A DNA stretch of 64,000 nt from Isoetes taiwanensis (lineage: Eukaryota; Streptophyta; Lycopodiopsida; Isoetales; Isoetaceae). Positions within the stretch are counted from its first letter, which is position 1. Each line of letters begins with the position of its first letter. The translations under genes were made by a program, and so were the position numbers. Under the pieces are notes generated by a model. The model had not been told where the DNA came from, searched no databases, and saw nothing but the letters and a program-made list of their open reading frames with translations. Below are positions 33,530-45,860 of the stretch, in pieces. The stretch is taken from contig JAJEKV010000071.1 of assembly GCA_021234155.1 (NCBI GenBank), positions 5,332,483 to 5,396,482 on the forward strand. The letters run 5' to 3'.

Positions 33530-34375
33530 TTCTTGTATAGATTAATCACGCATGCAACCTATACTTGGTATGGGTCATGCTGGTTATTTATCGATGATGA
33601 GACCACTCACGGTGATCTCTAGGGCGTGGTGTAATGTCAATGTAGGCATGACCGCGTTTCCGCTTGAAAGTGGAAGGTAGATTAGAAAGTCGCCACGTCC
33701 CCCGGAAGGAGGCGGCCTCGAGAGAGAAAAGAGGTCATTAAGGAATGCATTGATAGGGAAAGCACCTTTAGCCCCATATATATGCTTTGATAGGAGGAAT
33801 CCATCCTTCCTTCTTGTGAGAAGGATATCCTCCTGTTGGGCAACTAGAGGTGTAGGCATGGCGGCATATAGGCATATAGTATGTCTCCCCGAGCCATTAT
33901 GGAAGATTCATCCTCTTCCCTCTGGCCAGGAGATTAGCCATGCATTCATGTAGATAGGTGGGGTGGTCACCATATAACCAAAATTTATTAAACAATTAAA
34001 ACGGTACTAACGTAGTGTCGACCTGCAGGCCAGTAGAGAGCTCCGGAGGGCAAGGAGGTCGAGCTACGAAGACTTGCAACACAAGTTTTGTTGGAATGTG
34101 TTGCAAGGAATGAAGAGTACCTCGGACAGTAATTATAGATATGAAATGCTGAAATTTTGTCTAACTTAACATAGTGAATAACTTGTTAATGGTGTTATGA
34201 ATTGATAAGTATTCCATAATATAATAAGCGTAATAATGTTCTAAAAGTAATTACCTTAGAGTATCGCGATAAATGTATAAAGATTATATTGTAGGTATCC
34301 GTTGATTGCGGGTTGCGGGTTAGGAAGATCCCAAGGTGGGAGACCCGCGATCTTTTGCGGGACAAGCATCATTTC
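33530..34375 (+). other. 3' untranslated region of element III
   Basis: No open frame worth calling. About 860 bp between the pol stop and the polypurine tract. It may carry transcription signals; none is distinct. Confidence 0.5.
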
Positions 34376-34388
34376 AAGGTGGGGAGAA
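34376..34388 (+). promoter_or_regulatory. Polypurine tract of element III
   Basis: AAGGTGGGGAGAA lies directly before the 3' LTR start TGTGGCG. It matches the AAGGAGGGGAGAA of element II and is the expected plus-strand primer. Confidence 0.9.
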
Positions 34389-35940
34389 TGTGGCGTTCAG
34401 CGCGATATCGCTCGGGGCGTACATTATCTTGCCGTCGTCAGCGTACACGCCACCCCGATTGGCGTGTATGTACCAGCGGATAGCCGGGTAAAAGTAGCCC
34501 TAGGGGCAACTTGCTAGGAGTGTTCATATATTATTAATGTGCACATGTGCACATTAATGAGGCACACCTTTCCATGTTGGCATATTTTGCCACCTAGCCA
34601 CTAAAGGCAAGTGGGGCCTTTCCAATTATCCCACATGCCAAATTGGGTAAGTGGAAACCCTAGCCTAAACCCCATGTCTATTTAGGGTAGGAAAACCCTA
34701 GCTTGCTAGTTTTTTTAGATCCTTAGGGTTTTTAGAGCTCGATTTTGCTGCCTTGAGGAGCCAAAACCGCCTCCAGACGCTTGCCCTTAATTATAAGCCA
34801 TCGGTTCCCTCGAATGGACGATCAGCTCAGCGGGATGGTTGAACTCAGTCGGGAGGAGCCACTCAAGGATCAGGTATTTGGTCAATTTTAATAGCTTAAA
34901 CCGTCTTCTAGTCATAGAATCGGTAGAGGTTTAGACTATTAAATTGCCCATAGTAGTTATCTAGATCTTAGATCTAGGACACTAACTAAAGAACCTAACT
35001 CTATGATTGGATCTAGTTCTTTAGTTCTTACGTGATATATTTGGATGATGTATTTTGTGAACTCCTTGTATTGGGAAGGGGGTAGAGGCCCTAAAGCTTG
35101 TAGTTGATGCTCCTAGAGTAGCCTCTCTAGCACACTTTGTAGATTCGGCTGTGTACAAGAGCCACACCAGGGTTGTGGGTGAAGGGCTGAGGGGACCGGC
35201 TAAAAAAAGGAGGTTCATGTCACGACTCTTGAGCGATCCCCTGGTGTAAAGCCTACCGGGGATCATTGTGACTAGGTCTAATGGCTTACCACCGAGTGCG
35301 GGTAAGGCATGGGCTCGACACAGTGAAGTGGTGTACACTTTCCGGTGGGTTCGGTCGAATACGGGCGGTGGCCCTCTAGTCACCTTGAGTTAGCATGTAG
35401 ATCTCGGAGGGAGTGATCCCTACCCCCATCGGGCTGGGAGGATGAGACCGTGAATAGCCCCTTTGGCTATGCATCCTGCATCCCATGCCAGGTCAGTCCC
35501 AACACTTTTCAGCCTACTCGCAAAGTGATGTGAGGGGCGGATGGAGTGGACAACCCTATGCCATGTTCTTATGCCGCCCAATTCCATTGCCATGAATTCA
35601 ATGCCAAGAATTACACGGAGACCCAAGCCGGGTTATCCTTTGAGTCCGAGCCTTATGTGATGTGGCCGATTTGTCTATGCAGATATGAGGAGGACCATCC
35701 TTCGAGATGGTCTGAGGATGTTGATGTATGTGCCACATGACATGTATGTTTACGCTTAGCTGACTAAGGTAGGCCCCGAGGGAGACGGGTAGAATGACAC
35801 CTTCACTCTTCCCAACTCGGTGACCGGTGTGCTGGATATGTGGAGGGCCCTGTATCGCCATGGGAGCTGGTGTGGGGAAGAACTCTCGCTTGTATACACG
35901 GTGAGTGCAATCGTGATCACGCAGTAGGGGACGCGTCACA
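34389..35940 (+). repeat. 3' LTR of element III
   Basis: 1.55 kb, ending ACGCGTCACA and followed by TTTGG. It differs from the 5' LTR mainly at CAG/CTG and in GC-rich spots, and has the same 24 bp palindrome (34534-34557). Confidence 0.93.
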
Positions 35941-36026
35941 TTTGGTCTCGGTACTCTTGGTCTTCAAGTTGTTTGCTGTGATATTGCTCGGGATCCTTGT
36001 ACACATGTTTGCTATAGCGGGCAACA
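35941..36026 (-). repeat. LTR of element I, left copy, second part
   Basis: Resumes the LTR after element III and ends GGGCAACA at 36026. It corresponds to about 58178-58265 in the right LTR. Confidence 0.93.
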
Positions 36027-36784
36027 TGATGCTAAACAAAGGAGAGGATGTGGCTGGTCCCCTCACACGTGACATTCGATTAGAAAATTTGACTATGGAT
36101 ATGAAATATCTGACCGATTGTGTGGTCTTGTGAACTGTTGGAATAATTGACATGATCGCAGCAGTTGTTCTTTTTGTTTTGTTTGAACTTGTCTCTCCGA
36201 GTTGCCTTTAGGTGAGTGACTATGGGAGGCAACTTTTGGTAGCAACTTGAGAAGATTTGGAAGCAATGGTCATATGTTCCGGCTATAGTGATCAGTGGAC
36301 ATGGAAGGAAAACAAATGAGCACGGAATGACACTTAAAAACTGTTAGTATCTTCGCAACACTTTTCTCCACGGATGCATAGCTGCTTGATAGGAATCTGC
36401 ATTTGAAAAAGAATACAAGTCTCATGTATATGCAGGCTAAGTTACATCCTGATGAGTTTGATCAGTCTGATGGATCTGGCAAGTGGTGCAAAATGTTAGC
36501 ATCAACAAGATGAATTCTTGCTCAGCCTGAAGCAGCATTTGTTTGAAATCTGGCCTTCAGTCAGCAACCATCTTCTGTCTGAAAGTGCAAACTGTTAAAT
36601 AACAAAACCTACTTTACTTAGAACTCTATGTTTTGTTTGATTTTCTTTCTTTTCTCCTTTTTATGTCTTTTATCATTTTAAACTTGAAATACTAACAAAG
36701 ACTCTGACAACTACTGCTGAGAATTATCATATAGTTCCTAACTAAAAGCACTACAACATGTTTATTCAAATAAGATCAGGCAGA
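36027..36784 (-). other. 3' tail of element I with the last integrase codons
   Basis: After removal of element II, the integrase frame from 49911 runs through the CATGC site into 36784-36762 (VCLILFE then TAA). The remaining ~735 bp to the LTR is non-coding. The bases next to the LTR on the coding strand (TTTGTTTAGCATCA) are not purine-rich, so the polypurine tract is absent, moved or degraded. Confidence 0.8.
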
Positions 36785-36789
36785 CATGC

Positions 36790-38409
36790 TGTGACGCTCC
36801 CGGAATGTATACGACCCTCGGACGTATACATACGGGGACTTTCCCCTCCCATGGCGACCATCTCACCATGAGCAGGGCCCTCCGTCTATTTCGGGCCATC
36901 TATGAAATGAGGCCCGAAGAAGGACACGAAGGGGTCATTCGGCCCACGCCTTCAATGGGACTCCTACGTCGCGGAAGCATGAATCCAAGGGTTAGCACAC
37001 AGCATGAATATATATAAATAACCACCACGAAGGGTGGCGCATCCATCCAAAATACCAACGGCATAGAACATGCATCTAATCCTAAGAAAACACCCAAACC
37101 CCAGGTTCTACCCCTACTCGGACTCCGTGAGGGATCGGACCGACAATTGGGGCCTCAAGAGATCAGCAGACCGGAGTCTTGGCATGGCGTTATCGGCATA
37201 GAACATTGGCTAGGGTTGTCCACTCCATCCGCCCCTCCGTGCACACTTGCGTGATGGGTCAATTCACGCTATGGCTTTGCTATAGCCTTGGGGAGACGCA
37301 AACTCGGGGGCATCACCCTCGAGACTACTCCGTGTTCATGACGCCGGGTCCGATGATGAGGCCTGGGGAAGCGCCCCTTCGAGAATCACGGTGGTTCCAT
37401 GGGTGAGCTAGAGAATACGTGCGCGCATCGGCACCCCCCATGATCCGTGCCGACTTACTCACCCTAAATCTACTCAAAGTGCAAGGTGCTCCATACGGAT
37501 CACACCTTCCCACCTGTGGAGTGTCGGACCCATACCCGCCCCCTACGTGGACCGGCCATCAGGCCTAGCCCACTGTAGGAGTCTCAGGAGCCTTGTATGC
37601 TCATGCAAGACCCCACCCCTCATGTCACCACTGTGTTCCTTGTCTGGTGCTAAGCCAGACCATAGCATCTAGGACCCGGTGGGTTCTTGTGCACAGGCCG
37701 CAACTAATGGGACTTTACAGGGCGCTATCTAGGAGCATACTACTATACACGGTTCAGAGGCCTCTACCCCCCCGTAATCCCCCCCGTTTCAGAGTCAGAT
37801 CAAACAAAGAACCAACAATCCATCCTTTCAGAGTAAGAACCAGAATTGAATATAAAGAGAACTTGTTTGTACAATCAAGGGTTAGTTTCTATGATTGAAT
37901 TACAAAGAGAACAGAGAAAGACGGACACAACTAAGTGTTAACTAGAATTCACATAGCCACCTACCTGAATTCTGGCTGGACTCATTCCCATGGGGCGCCT
38001 CCATCTCCTGGCGGTTGAAGATTCAGCTGTGGCTTCACAGGGACGACTGGTATGGTGGTTCTCTGCAGGTGGTTGATGGCGCTCAGCTCCTGGCCTTCCT
38101 TGGTCGATCTTCAGGAGTCAATCCCAGGGATAGGGGTCAAGTTGGCATCCAAACTTGGCAACCCCCATGCTGCCCAATCGATTGGGGCAGGTGGCGCCTT
38201 CCTAATTGGTAATTATCCTAATTTCCTAGGTTATAGGTTATTATTATTAATGTGTTAAATTAGCATAGCTAATTTAATCCTTTGTAAGGTAACCCCCTAG
38301 GTTGCAATTAAGTTCCCATACCCCCATGGTAGTGTACCTTTAGGGAGTGACGTGCTTGTATTTGTACGTGTCCCGTATAGTAGACCGTATAAATACGTGG
38401 AACGTCACA
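36790..38409 (-). repeat. 3' LTR of element II (left)
   Basis: TGTGACGCTCCCGG…ACGTCACA, 1.62 kb. Its partner lies at 48303-49905. Open frames within it are LTR sequence, not genes. Confidence 0.94.
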
Positions 38410-38422
38410 TTCTCCCCTCCTT
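38410..38422 (-). promoter_or_regulatory. Polypurine tract of element II
   Basis: On the minus strand AAGGAGGGGAGAA directly precedes the 3' LTR. Same form and position as in element III. Confidence 0.92.
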
Positions 38423-38906
38423 AAAAATAATGCTGTCCTCAGCATTAGGATTAGCTAATTGAATACATATACGTAAAGTACTGAATTAGAGAATGAAGTT
38501 AAGAATATAACATTAATACGTTGAGATTATAGTAATTTGGATAGTAATACATTGAAGTTAAAATATCAAAGTACAAAGCATTTCGATACAAACTTATGAT
38601 CAAAGGAGTTTAGGACGGAGTCCGATTTAAAACATTCGACAACAAAATTCATACATGTAGACAAAACCAATACGGGACAAGTTGGGTCATCGGCAACCCT
38701 CTATACAAGGCGGTGTGACTTGTTCATTGGCCTCCTGACGTAAGCATATACCCGTAGGTTAATAATATGATTAAGTTGTGGTTGAAGGACCACCCCCTAA
38801 AAAAAAAAAAAAAAGTATCTAGAAGGGAATCTATCATGTATGCGGCTTGCAATTCATTGTGGCATGAGGAATGGTTCGGTTCCTCAGATAGCGGAATGAA
38901 CTTGAT
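38423..38906 (-). other. 3' untranslated region of element II
   Basis: AT-rich, no open frame; includes a run of 15 A on the plus strand near 38800. Confidence 0.5.
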
Positions 38907-40502
38907 CTATTTACTAGATGCCTTCCTAGCAATTGTGGTCATGTCAACATCAACAATACACCATGTCCTAGAGAACACGAAGGTGATCTCATCATCGGTT
39001 ATTACTATCATATACGATGCGTCTACCCCTCTAAAACATGATTCTCGGTCAATCAAGCCTTCAAGCTTACCGCCGAGAGCGGGGTTGATAGCATCGTTGA
39101 TGGTGCGGCCTTGAGATTCCCGCATGAAGTCCGGATAGTGCTTCTCAAGGTCTATCTTCATCACCCAGGTAGCATCTTCAACTGGTAAGTGCTTCCACTT
39201 GACCAAGTATTGCAACATTTGAGTCCTTCCGTACGTTTTGTAAGCTCGATCAAGAAGAGCTTGGGCACTATTTCCAGCTGCTCTCGGTCATTTCTAGGAG
39301 GGTAGGGGTATCCAAAACCCCCTCTGGATCAGGGGTGTGTTGCTTCAGAAGACTCACGTGAAAGACCTTGTGGATCTTCAAGCGGGGTGGCAAGTCCAAG
39401 CGATATGCCTGTTCTCCCACACGTTCAGTAATCATGAACGGCCCAGCCCATCTGGGTGCCAACTTCTTACAGTTACCAATTTTAAGCTTGGCTTGTTTTA
39501 CTTTGATCTTAAGCCAAACTGACTCACCCACCTGGAAGATTCGTGGGGTTCGGTGCTTATCCGCTAGACTCTTCTGACGACTGCGTGCGGCCAATAAGTA
39601 ACCCCGAACTTCTTCCACCAAGGCCTGCATTTCTAAAAGGAGTTGTTGAGAGACCTCCACTTTAGAAACAGGATTATGCCATGTGTCTGGAGTAAGACAT
39701 TGGTAGCCATAATTTATCATGAAGGGAGACATTCTAGAAGACTCCTGCTTTGTACTGTTGTAGGCGAATTCTACCAAGTAAATATAATCCGCCCATTGTG
39801 ACTGTTTACTCCATACATAGCTTCTTAGCATGTCTTCGATAATACGATTGACACGCTCGTTTTGACCACATAAATGCGAGGATGGTAGGCTGTACTCATG
39901 GCAAGCTTGGTCTGGATGGTGGCGAAGAAATCCTTCCAGAATGCACTGACAAACTTAGGATCCCTATCCGATACAATTACTCTTGGCATCCCGTGCAACC
40001 TGAAAATTTCCTTTGCAAAGAGCAAGGCGGTGTCGAAGGCGGTGTCCGTGGTGCGACATGGCAGGAAGTGAGCCATCTTTGATAATTTGTCCACGACCAT
40101 TAAGGCATCATACCCACGGAGAGTACGTGGAAGCCCCACAATGAAATCCATGGTTATGACTTCCCACTTGGCGTTGGGCACATCCAAAGGTTGCAACTCC
40201 CCAGGAACTCTTAATTGCTCCGCCTTGGTTTGCTGACAAACCTGATTAATCACTGTTTGATGTACCTAGCAATATCCTTCTTCATGGAAGGCCAAAAAAT
40301 AGCTGGAGCGGATCTTAAAGTAAGTTTTCATAAAACCCGCATGTCCTGCTATAGGGCTGTTGTGTGTGTCATGGAGAATCAGCTTTCGCACCCCTAAGTC
40401 CGCTGGAACACACAACTTATCTTTGTAATATAATAAATTGCCCTCCTTCTTATATGAACGGAATGCCTCACGTTCTCTATCGGTACGGGCTTCCCTACCC
40501 AA
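38907..40502 (-). CDS. Integrase with chromodomain, element II
   Basis: A zinc-binding start (LILHDTHNSPIAGHAGFMKT) lies near 40370. The core has ITMDFIVGLPRTLRGYDALM, IVSDRDPKFVSAFWKDFFA and, after a frame slip at about 39870, NERVNRIIEDMLRSYVW (catalytic D, D, E). The end reads KLAPRWAGPFMITERVG and LPPRLKIHKVFHVSLLKQHT. A second slip near 39255 leads to the chromodomain LQYLVKWKHLPVEDATWVMK and a stop at 38907. The slip at the Glu segment falls where a CAG-ACT-GAT run is expected. Confidence 0.88.
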
Positions 40503-40639
40503 ACTTTCCCAAATATTACAGAATTCGGGATCTGTGGGCCAAAGGTCGTTCTATCGCTTCCCAAACTCATTTGGGGTGAGTGTGGAAATGGCATTACAAT
40601 GGGTGCGGGTTATGAAGGGATGACGTGACAAAGCATCCA

Positions 40640-42125
40640 TAACCACATTGTGCTTTCTGGCTTGTATACAACCAAGTCATATTCCTCGAGGAATTCCATC
40701 CATCTTCGCCGTGAGGAGATTCAGATTTTGGGTGGATAGATAGCGGAGACTCGATGATCCGTATCCAGCTGAAATCTTCTACCAAGAAGGTAGTGTCTCC
40801 AAACACGGAGAGCACGCATAACCGCTAGCAACTCGATCATGGGTAGGATATCGCTGCTTCGCATCGTTCATCTTCTTTGAATCGTAAGCAACAACTCTCC
40901 CTCCTCGCATTAAGACACCACCTTAGGTAGCTATCTTACCGCATCGGTGGCTACCGATTTATCCTTTTCCGGATCAGGCAAGGTAAGGACTGGTGCGGAT
41001 GTTAAAGCATCCTTGAGTTTTAAAACCGACTTGGACTTTCGTTTTCCAATGTTCCATCCAATCCTTTACTTTCTCATGCCTTGTGAGATTAGTAAGAGGT
41101 GCGGCAATTGTTGCAAAATCCTTGACAAATTTCCGATAATATCTGCGAGTCCCAAGAAACTCGGACCTCTCGAGAAAACATTAGCTGGAATGGGCCAATC
41201 CTTTACTGCTTCTATCTTAGCTGGATCTGTAGCAATTCCTTCTGCAGAGATAATATGCCCCAAATAGTCTACCCTCGGAGTGGCGAACTTGCATTTAGAG
41301 AACTTGGCAAAGAGCTGATGGCCTTAGCTTTTGCAAAGCTAATCGAAGATGTTGTTCATGTTCTTTGCAAGGTTTTACTATAGATGAGAATGTCATCAAA
41401 GAAAATGACAACAAAGTCATCCAAGTATTGGCGGAAGATGTCATTCATCAACCGCATAAACGTTGCAGGGGCGTTGGTCAATCCAAAAGGCATGACAGTG
41501 AATTCGTAATGCCCATATCCGGGTCTAAAAGCGAAAGACTTATGGATGTTCTGTTCCTTAATCCTTATCCGATGGTACCCGAGCGCAAATCGATCTTTTG
41601 AGAAATATTTTGCTCTTGTAACCGGTCCATAAGATCATCTGCCCTAGGCAAAGCATAGCGATTCTTGATGGTATGCTTATTGAGTTGCCTATAATCAATA
41701 CACATCCTTAAGGAGCCATCTTTCTTCTTGACAAAAAGAATAGGAGCACCAAAGGGTGAAACACTGGGCCGAATAAACCCCACATTCAGTAACTCTTGTA
41801 GCTGTTTCTTAAGCTCTGCTAACTCCGGAGGACTCATTCGAAGACGGGGGCTTTCTTTGGTAGGCTTAGTACCGGTTCAAGAGTTATCTCACATTCCACC
41901 CTCTAAAAAAGGAGGAAGCTTGTGGATCTCATCCGGAAAAAGATCGCTAAATTCTCGAAGAAGGGTAGCAATGTCCGATGGTAAAGCGTCGATTACTTGT
42001 GCTTTGTTTGAGTCCGACTCAATGGAAGCAAGTTTAATGAGGCAAAGGAGTTCATTCCTAGCAAGATAGCTTTTCCTAGCTGCTTTAATCGACATGATCG
42101 CATGATCCTGAGTGTAATGAATCAC
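40640..42125 (-). CDS. Reverse transcriptase and RNase H of element II
   Basis: The linker [20 protein letters not shown] (42125-41889) leads to [20 protein letters not shown] then [20 protein letters not shown], and [20 protein letters not shown] (41837-41600). [12 protein letters not shown] at about 41370-41405 carries the catalytic Asp pair. [20 protein letters not shown] lies at 41263. RNase H traces ([14 protein letters not shown]-like) lie near 40670-40700. Frames break several times. Confidence 0.85.
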
Positions 42126-42718
42126 CTTTTATCGTCACATGTGCTCCATTAGCGTTGAAGGTGACCTCCGCTCGCAGTCTATGTGGGCCGGCAGACGCTA
42201 AAAACTCCATTCCACAATAAGATCATATTTGCCAATGTCCATTAACTTCGGCACCCAAGGCAACCGGTGCACCGGCAACCGTGATTTTAAGGTTAATCTA
42301 CGCCATGCCATGAGTGTGTATCCGATCTTACCGCTAGCTAATGTGTGACCGGGCTTAGGCCTGGGATTTCAACGTTTCCAGTAAAGCAGCACGGGCCATT
42401 CTAGGAGAAGCAAAATTATGTGTACTACCCGGTGTCCATCAAAATTATGAAGGGCTTATCGCTCTACTTGGCCTATTGTAGAAATAACGTAGGCTGACTT
42501 TCAACAAGTTTCTCTTAGCGGCAAGAATATGAGACGCACCATGAATGTACTCGGAGCCTCGTCTTCCATGAAAGCAAGGTTGGACTCAAATCTTCCCAAT
42601 CCAGTCGGCCATGGCGCTGGAGTAGTCTAGGCGGACATACGGCAATTTCGCATGAAGTGTCCGTGCCTCATGCACTGTGAAAGCATGCCTTATCCCTACG
42701 AGTCGTTTCCGGGCCTCT
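42126..42718 (-). CDS. Protease region of element II (degraded)
   Basis: Lies where PR should be. A downstream PR-like block (DIGKYDLIVGMEFL-type) can be traced near 42200-42240, and FILMDTG-like sequence near 42435-42450, in different frames. Assigned mainly by position and by comparison with element III. Confidence 0.5.
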
Positions 42719-43880
42719 TTAGGAATGGACCGTAAGAGGCCCAATTTCCTTACCAAAGATTGTTCTGCTTACCGGGCGTGCTAAAAGCAACTTTCTTCTC
42801 CTCAAGGTCCATAGGAATTGTGGCCGAGAGGGCCCCGGACTTGGCGATCGGGGTTTGTAAGGTGTGGACGGCCCGCGGGTTCGCGAGTAAGGAGCGTGTC
42901 GCGGATAACCGGCTCTTGGCGTATCTTCCTCAAGGCTTAATGCCTTAGCTTTCTGCCACGGCATCGACTTTGGGTCGATAGCCTTGACCATTCGTTTAAT
43001 AGATGGGGCCAACCCTTCAATGTAGCCCCACCGCTCTTTTTCTCATTCATTCCGGCGCACATACAACCTCAAACGCATGAATTCGCCGGTGTAGGCCTGC
43101 ACGCGGACATGCCCTTCTGTTCAACACAGTAGAAGGTGCGAATCTGTTGGCATTTGTGCGCATACGAGGCACGTAATGCGATTTAAAAGCCTTAGCAAAC
43201 TTCCCGAACTTGCATCCGCTCCTATCCGGTGTTTAGCTCGGGCGTAACCCTTCCACCAAATACGGCAGCTCGGTAAGGTTCGTGGTGGCGACCTTCCCTG
43301 TATCCTTCTCTCCGTCATTCCATAGGACTTCCCGAACTCCTTCATTTCGTCCAACCAAGATTCCGTGATTCAAGCCTCCTCGGATTTCCCATCAACCCGA
43401 GCCAACTTCCGATTCTTCCATATACTAGTGATAGTCAGATCAACAGGTTTTTCGGTATTCCTTATCCACGCCTTGAATGGTCACTGCCCGATAGCGAGGA
43501 ACCCGAAGAACCCGAAGTGGTTGAATGTGAGGAAGCGGCGCTATCCTTAGAGGAACCCGATGACGCTTTAGCATGAGTCCTCCTGCATGCAGTGCAGGGG
43601 CTAGCTCTGGGAGGAGATGGCTGGGCAGTGTGTGGACTCAATGGTCGCGAGGTAATTCCGGTCCGTCCTCCCGAGTATGTGGCGGTGGATTGGTATGCAA
43701 CACATAAGCCCTGTAACTTCGCCGAAGTTGCCTTTTCATTAACATCAATTCCATTCGGGGGTGAGCCCATCGGGCGTTGGAGGGTGTTTGCCAAGTGGCG
43801 TTACGCATTAACCGCCTATAGGAGTCATTCATGCATATATAAGCAGATTTACATTAATGTGCAATCCCTTTTAAGTTAAT
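42719..43880 (-). CDS. Gag of element II (frame-broken)
   Basis: MNDSYRRLMRNATWQTPSNA (about 43830) leads into a Ser-rich segment. DEMKEFGKSYGMTERRIQGR and IWWKGYARA (about 43350-43250) align with the Gag of element III. A C-terminal basic, Pro/Arg-rich portion with KRMVKAIDPKSMPWQKAKAL lies at 43012-42719. It is broken into at least three frames. Confidence 0.7.
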
Positions 43881-44118
43881 TGAACAAAAGTATATACAAA
43901 CAAGACAATATTTGTATTTCATTCAAGTTGATTATAACAACGGGTTGATTGATACATGGATTGAGGCAAAAGTATGTATGATACAATGGGAACTTTTAAA
44001 GTTCCTAATCGGCAATACGTAACCACAAACAACGAAAACATAACGGAAGAGACCAAGCTTAGGGGGTTGGCGAAGGGCTGAGGATCGCCAGCGGTACTCT
44101 CCGCATTTCGGACGAAGT
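43881..44118 (-). other. Spacer upstream of gag, element II
   Basis: AT-rich; no coding signal beyond short shadows. Confidence 0.4.
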
Positions 44119-44535
44119 TTATAGCGTGCCGGGCTTGGACAATGATTGCTTGGTACTCCCATGTTGGGCTGATAATCGGAAGGTTAAAGAGCCTTCGACG
44201 CATAAAAGAGTTGCCAAAGATGGTCGTTGGCGTCCTCGAAGGCCGTGCTGGTCATATTCCAATAGTCCAGTGCGACCGGGGGTCATCTTCAGATCCTCGA
44301 AAGCTCGATCCCTGAGGATGTTAACTATCTCTAGCCCTTTGTCAGGGTCATAGAGTTCCCCTGGTGGCGGTGGTTCGGTTTCATAGCCTTCCTCCCACTC
44401 TGGATATTCACCATATCTCTGGCCATAGTCCTGGTCTGGCGGCCCGGGATCGTCTCTCCTAACCATGTCGGTGATTCTTTCCTCATACTCCCAAATGGTT
44501 TCCTCTGCAACATAGTTGGAGTGAATAGAGAACAT
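44119..44535 (-). CDS. Pre-gag acidic ORF of element II
   Basis: MFSIHSNYVAEETIWEYEER, then DDPGPPDQDYGQRYGEYPEW and PPPPGELYDPDKGLEIVNIL. 138 codons, strongly acidic and Pro/Tyr-rich in the first half. No family recognised. It occupies the position of ORF-B in element III but shares no obvious sequence with it. Confidence 0.5.
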   Translation of the reverse strand: MFSIHSNYVAEETIWEYEERITDMVRRDDPGPPDQDYGQRYGEYPEWEEGYETEPPPPGELYDPDKGLEIVNILRDRAFEDLKMTPGRTGLLEYDQHGLRGRQRPSLATLLCVEGSLTFRLSAQHGSTKQSLSKPGTL

Positions 44536-45860
44536 TTTGTAATTCCACTATACCCTAAACTTTAATGCTTTGGAAGAGGATGTCATAAAAAAAAACAATT
44601 TAGTTATACTCATCAAGAAAACTTTGTATTTAATAAGTAGATAAGGTACACATTTTTCAATATGGTTTAAAGAATTGCCAATCCAAAATCTCATAAATAC
44701 ATGTGTATATATATAACACCCTTAGTTCAGGAACTAGGCCCTGCCTCTTTATCCTTAGCCCTAGGAGGTGGGGGGGAGGGTGTCGCAGGCAGAGCTACCC
44801 GAGGGGGTCCCTTTGTGGGCCGCAAGCGGATGCAACCCTCCGGTGGATAGGCAACGGCCAATGGGGCTGCCGTGAGGGAGTTTCATGCCCATCCAAGGCG
44901 CAATATCCTCGCCCAAGGCGTAAGGGCAAGATCCCGTCGATGCAGTACATACGTAAACGTCACGATAGGGAAGCTTCTTGTGGCGGCGAGTGTAGAAAGT
45001 GCGGAGGGCCCACCATGAAGCTTCACCCTCGGCCCTAAGTCCCGGCCTATGAAGAGAACCTGCCCGCATTTGAAGGCCGACAAAAAAAGCGGGTGAGGTG
45101 GTTACCGGAGCACCTTCCCTTGCGGAGTTTCGGATCGCGGCCACTTCCTTATCCAAGTCCATGGGGACTTCTTCCTCCTTGAGCTCTGTTGCTCCTCCTT
45201 CTTATGCGCAGGGTTATGATATAAATCTTCACCCTCATCATCCGAGCGGAGGAACCTCAACCATATTGATGTTTGGGACGTGAGGTCCCATAGCCGCGGA
45301 AGGCATCGTGCAAAGTGCGAAGCCGGTTCCCCGCATCACAAAATCCTTAAGACGTAATAGAGTCTCCGCCCGGCTCTAGGGTCTCCCGACGAATTGCAGC
45401 AGCACTGGTGCACCTCGGGAGGAAGCTTCGGTAGAAGTGAAGTCGATGAAATCATCCATACAATACTCCGCAAGCTCATAAAGTACATGGTCTTTGCGCT
45501 ATGCGTCTAAATCCGCCACCACTACATTGATACGTCCATATAATATCATCCAAGAGAAGGTATTCCCTTTGGTGATAAATAACTGGAAGGCCGCCTAACC
45601 CCGACAAGCCTATAGATTGGTCACGGCGGTGGTAGCTCCTCTGCTAGCTCTTTCCAACGGGCAAAGTCGCCCATCCCTATATGCTCGTCATCCCCCTCCT
45701 CGGAGGATTACGGCAGCTTGCCCTTCTCTCACGCCGAGAAGGTTTCATCCTCAACGTATTGGTCCATGAGGATGGCTAGAGCGAAAGTAGCTTCCGGATC
45801 TTTGCTGCCCTCGATCTTTGGACCACCGGTAGGTGTTTACCCCATCGGAGTTTCCCCTTC
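44536..45860 (-). other. Pre-gag region of element II, unassigned
   Basis: An AT-rich block (44540-44700) that could be a promoter region for the acidic ORF, then GC-rich DNA with many short frames. Only fragments look coding (for example the minus frame 45162-44761). Nothing recognised. Confidence 0.35.

Larger units (their letters stand above)
22762..35940 (+). mobile_element. LTR retrotransposon III (Ty3/gypsy chromovirus) with pre-gag ORFs
   Basis: 13.2 kb, flanked by TTTGG (22757-22761 and 35941-35945), inserted in the left LTR of element I. The uninterrupted site can be read at about 58178 in the right LTR. LTRs are 22762-24328 and 34389-35940. Primer site follows tRNA-iMet. Plus-strand order: two pre-gag transcription units (24.5-28.5 kb), gag, PR, RT, RH, IN and chromodomain. 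Many frame breaks. Confidence 0.95.

Noticed and set aside
34302-35940. Open frames inside the LTRs (also at 23116-24371, 36805-37898, 48445-49667)
   Set aside because: They lie in LTRs, are not shared in frame between sister LTRs, and have no motifs.
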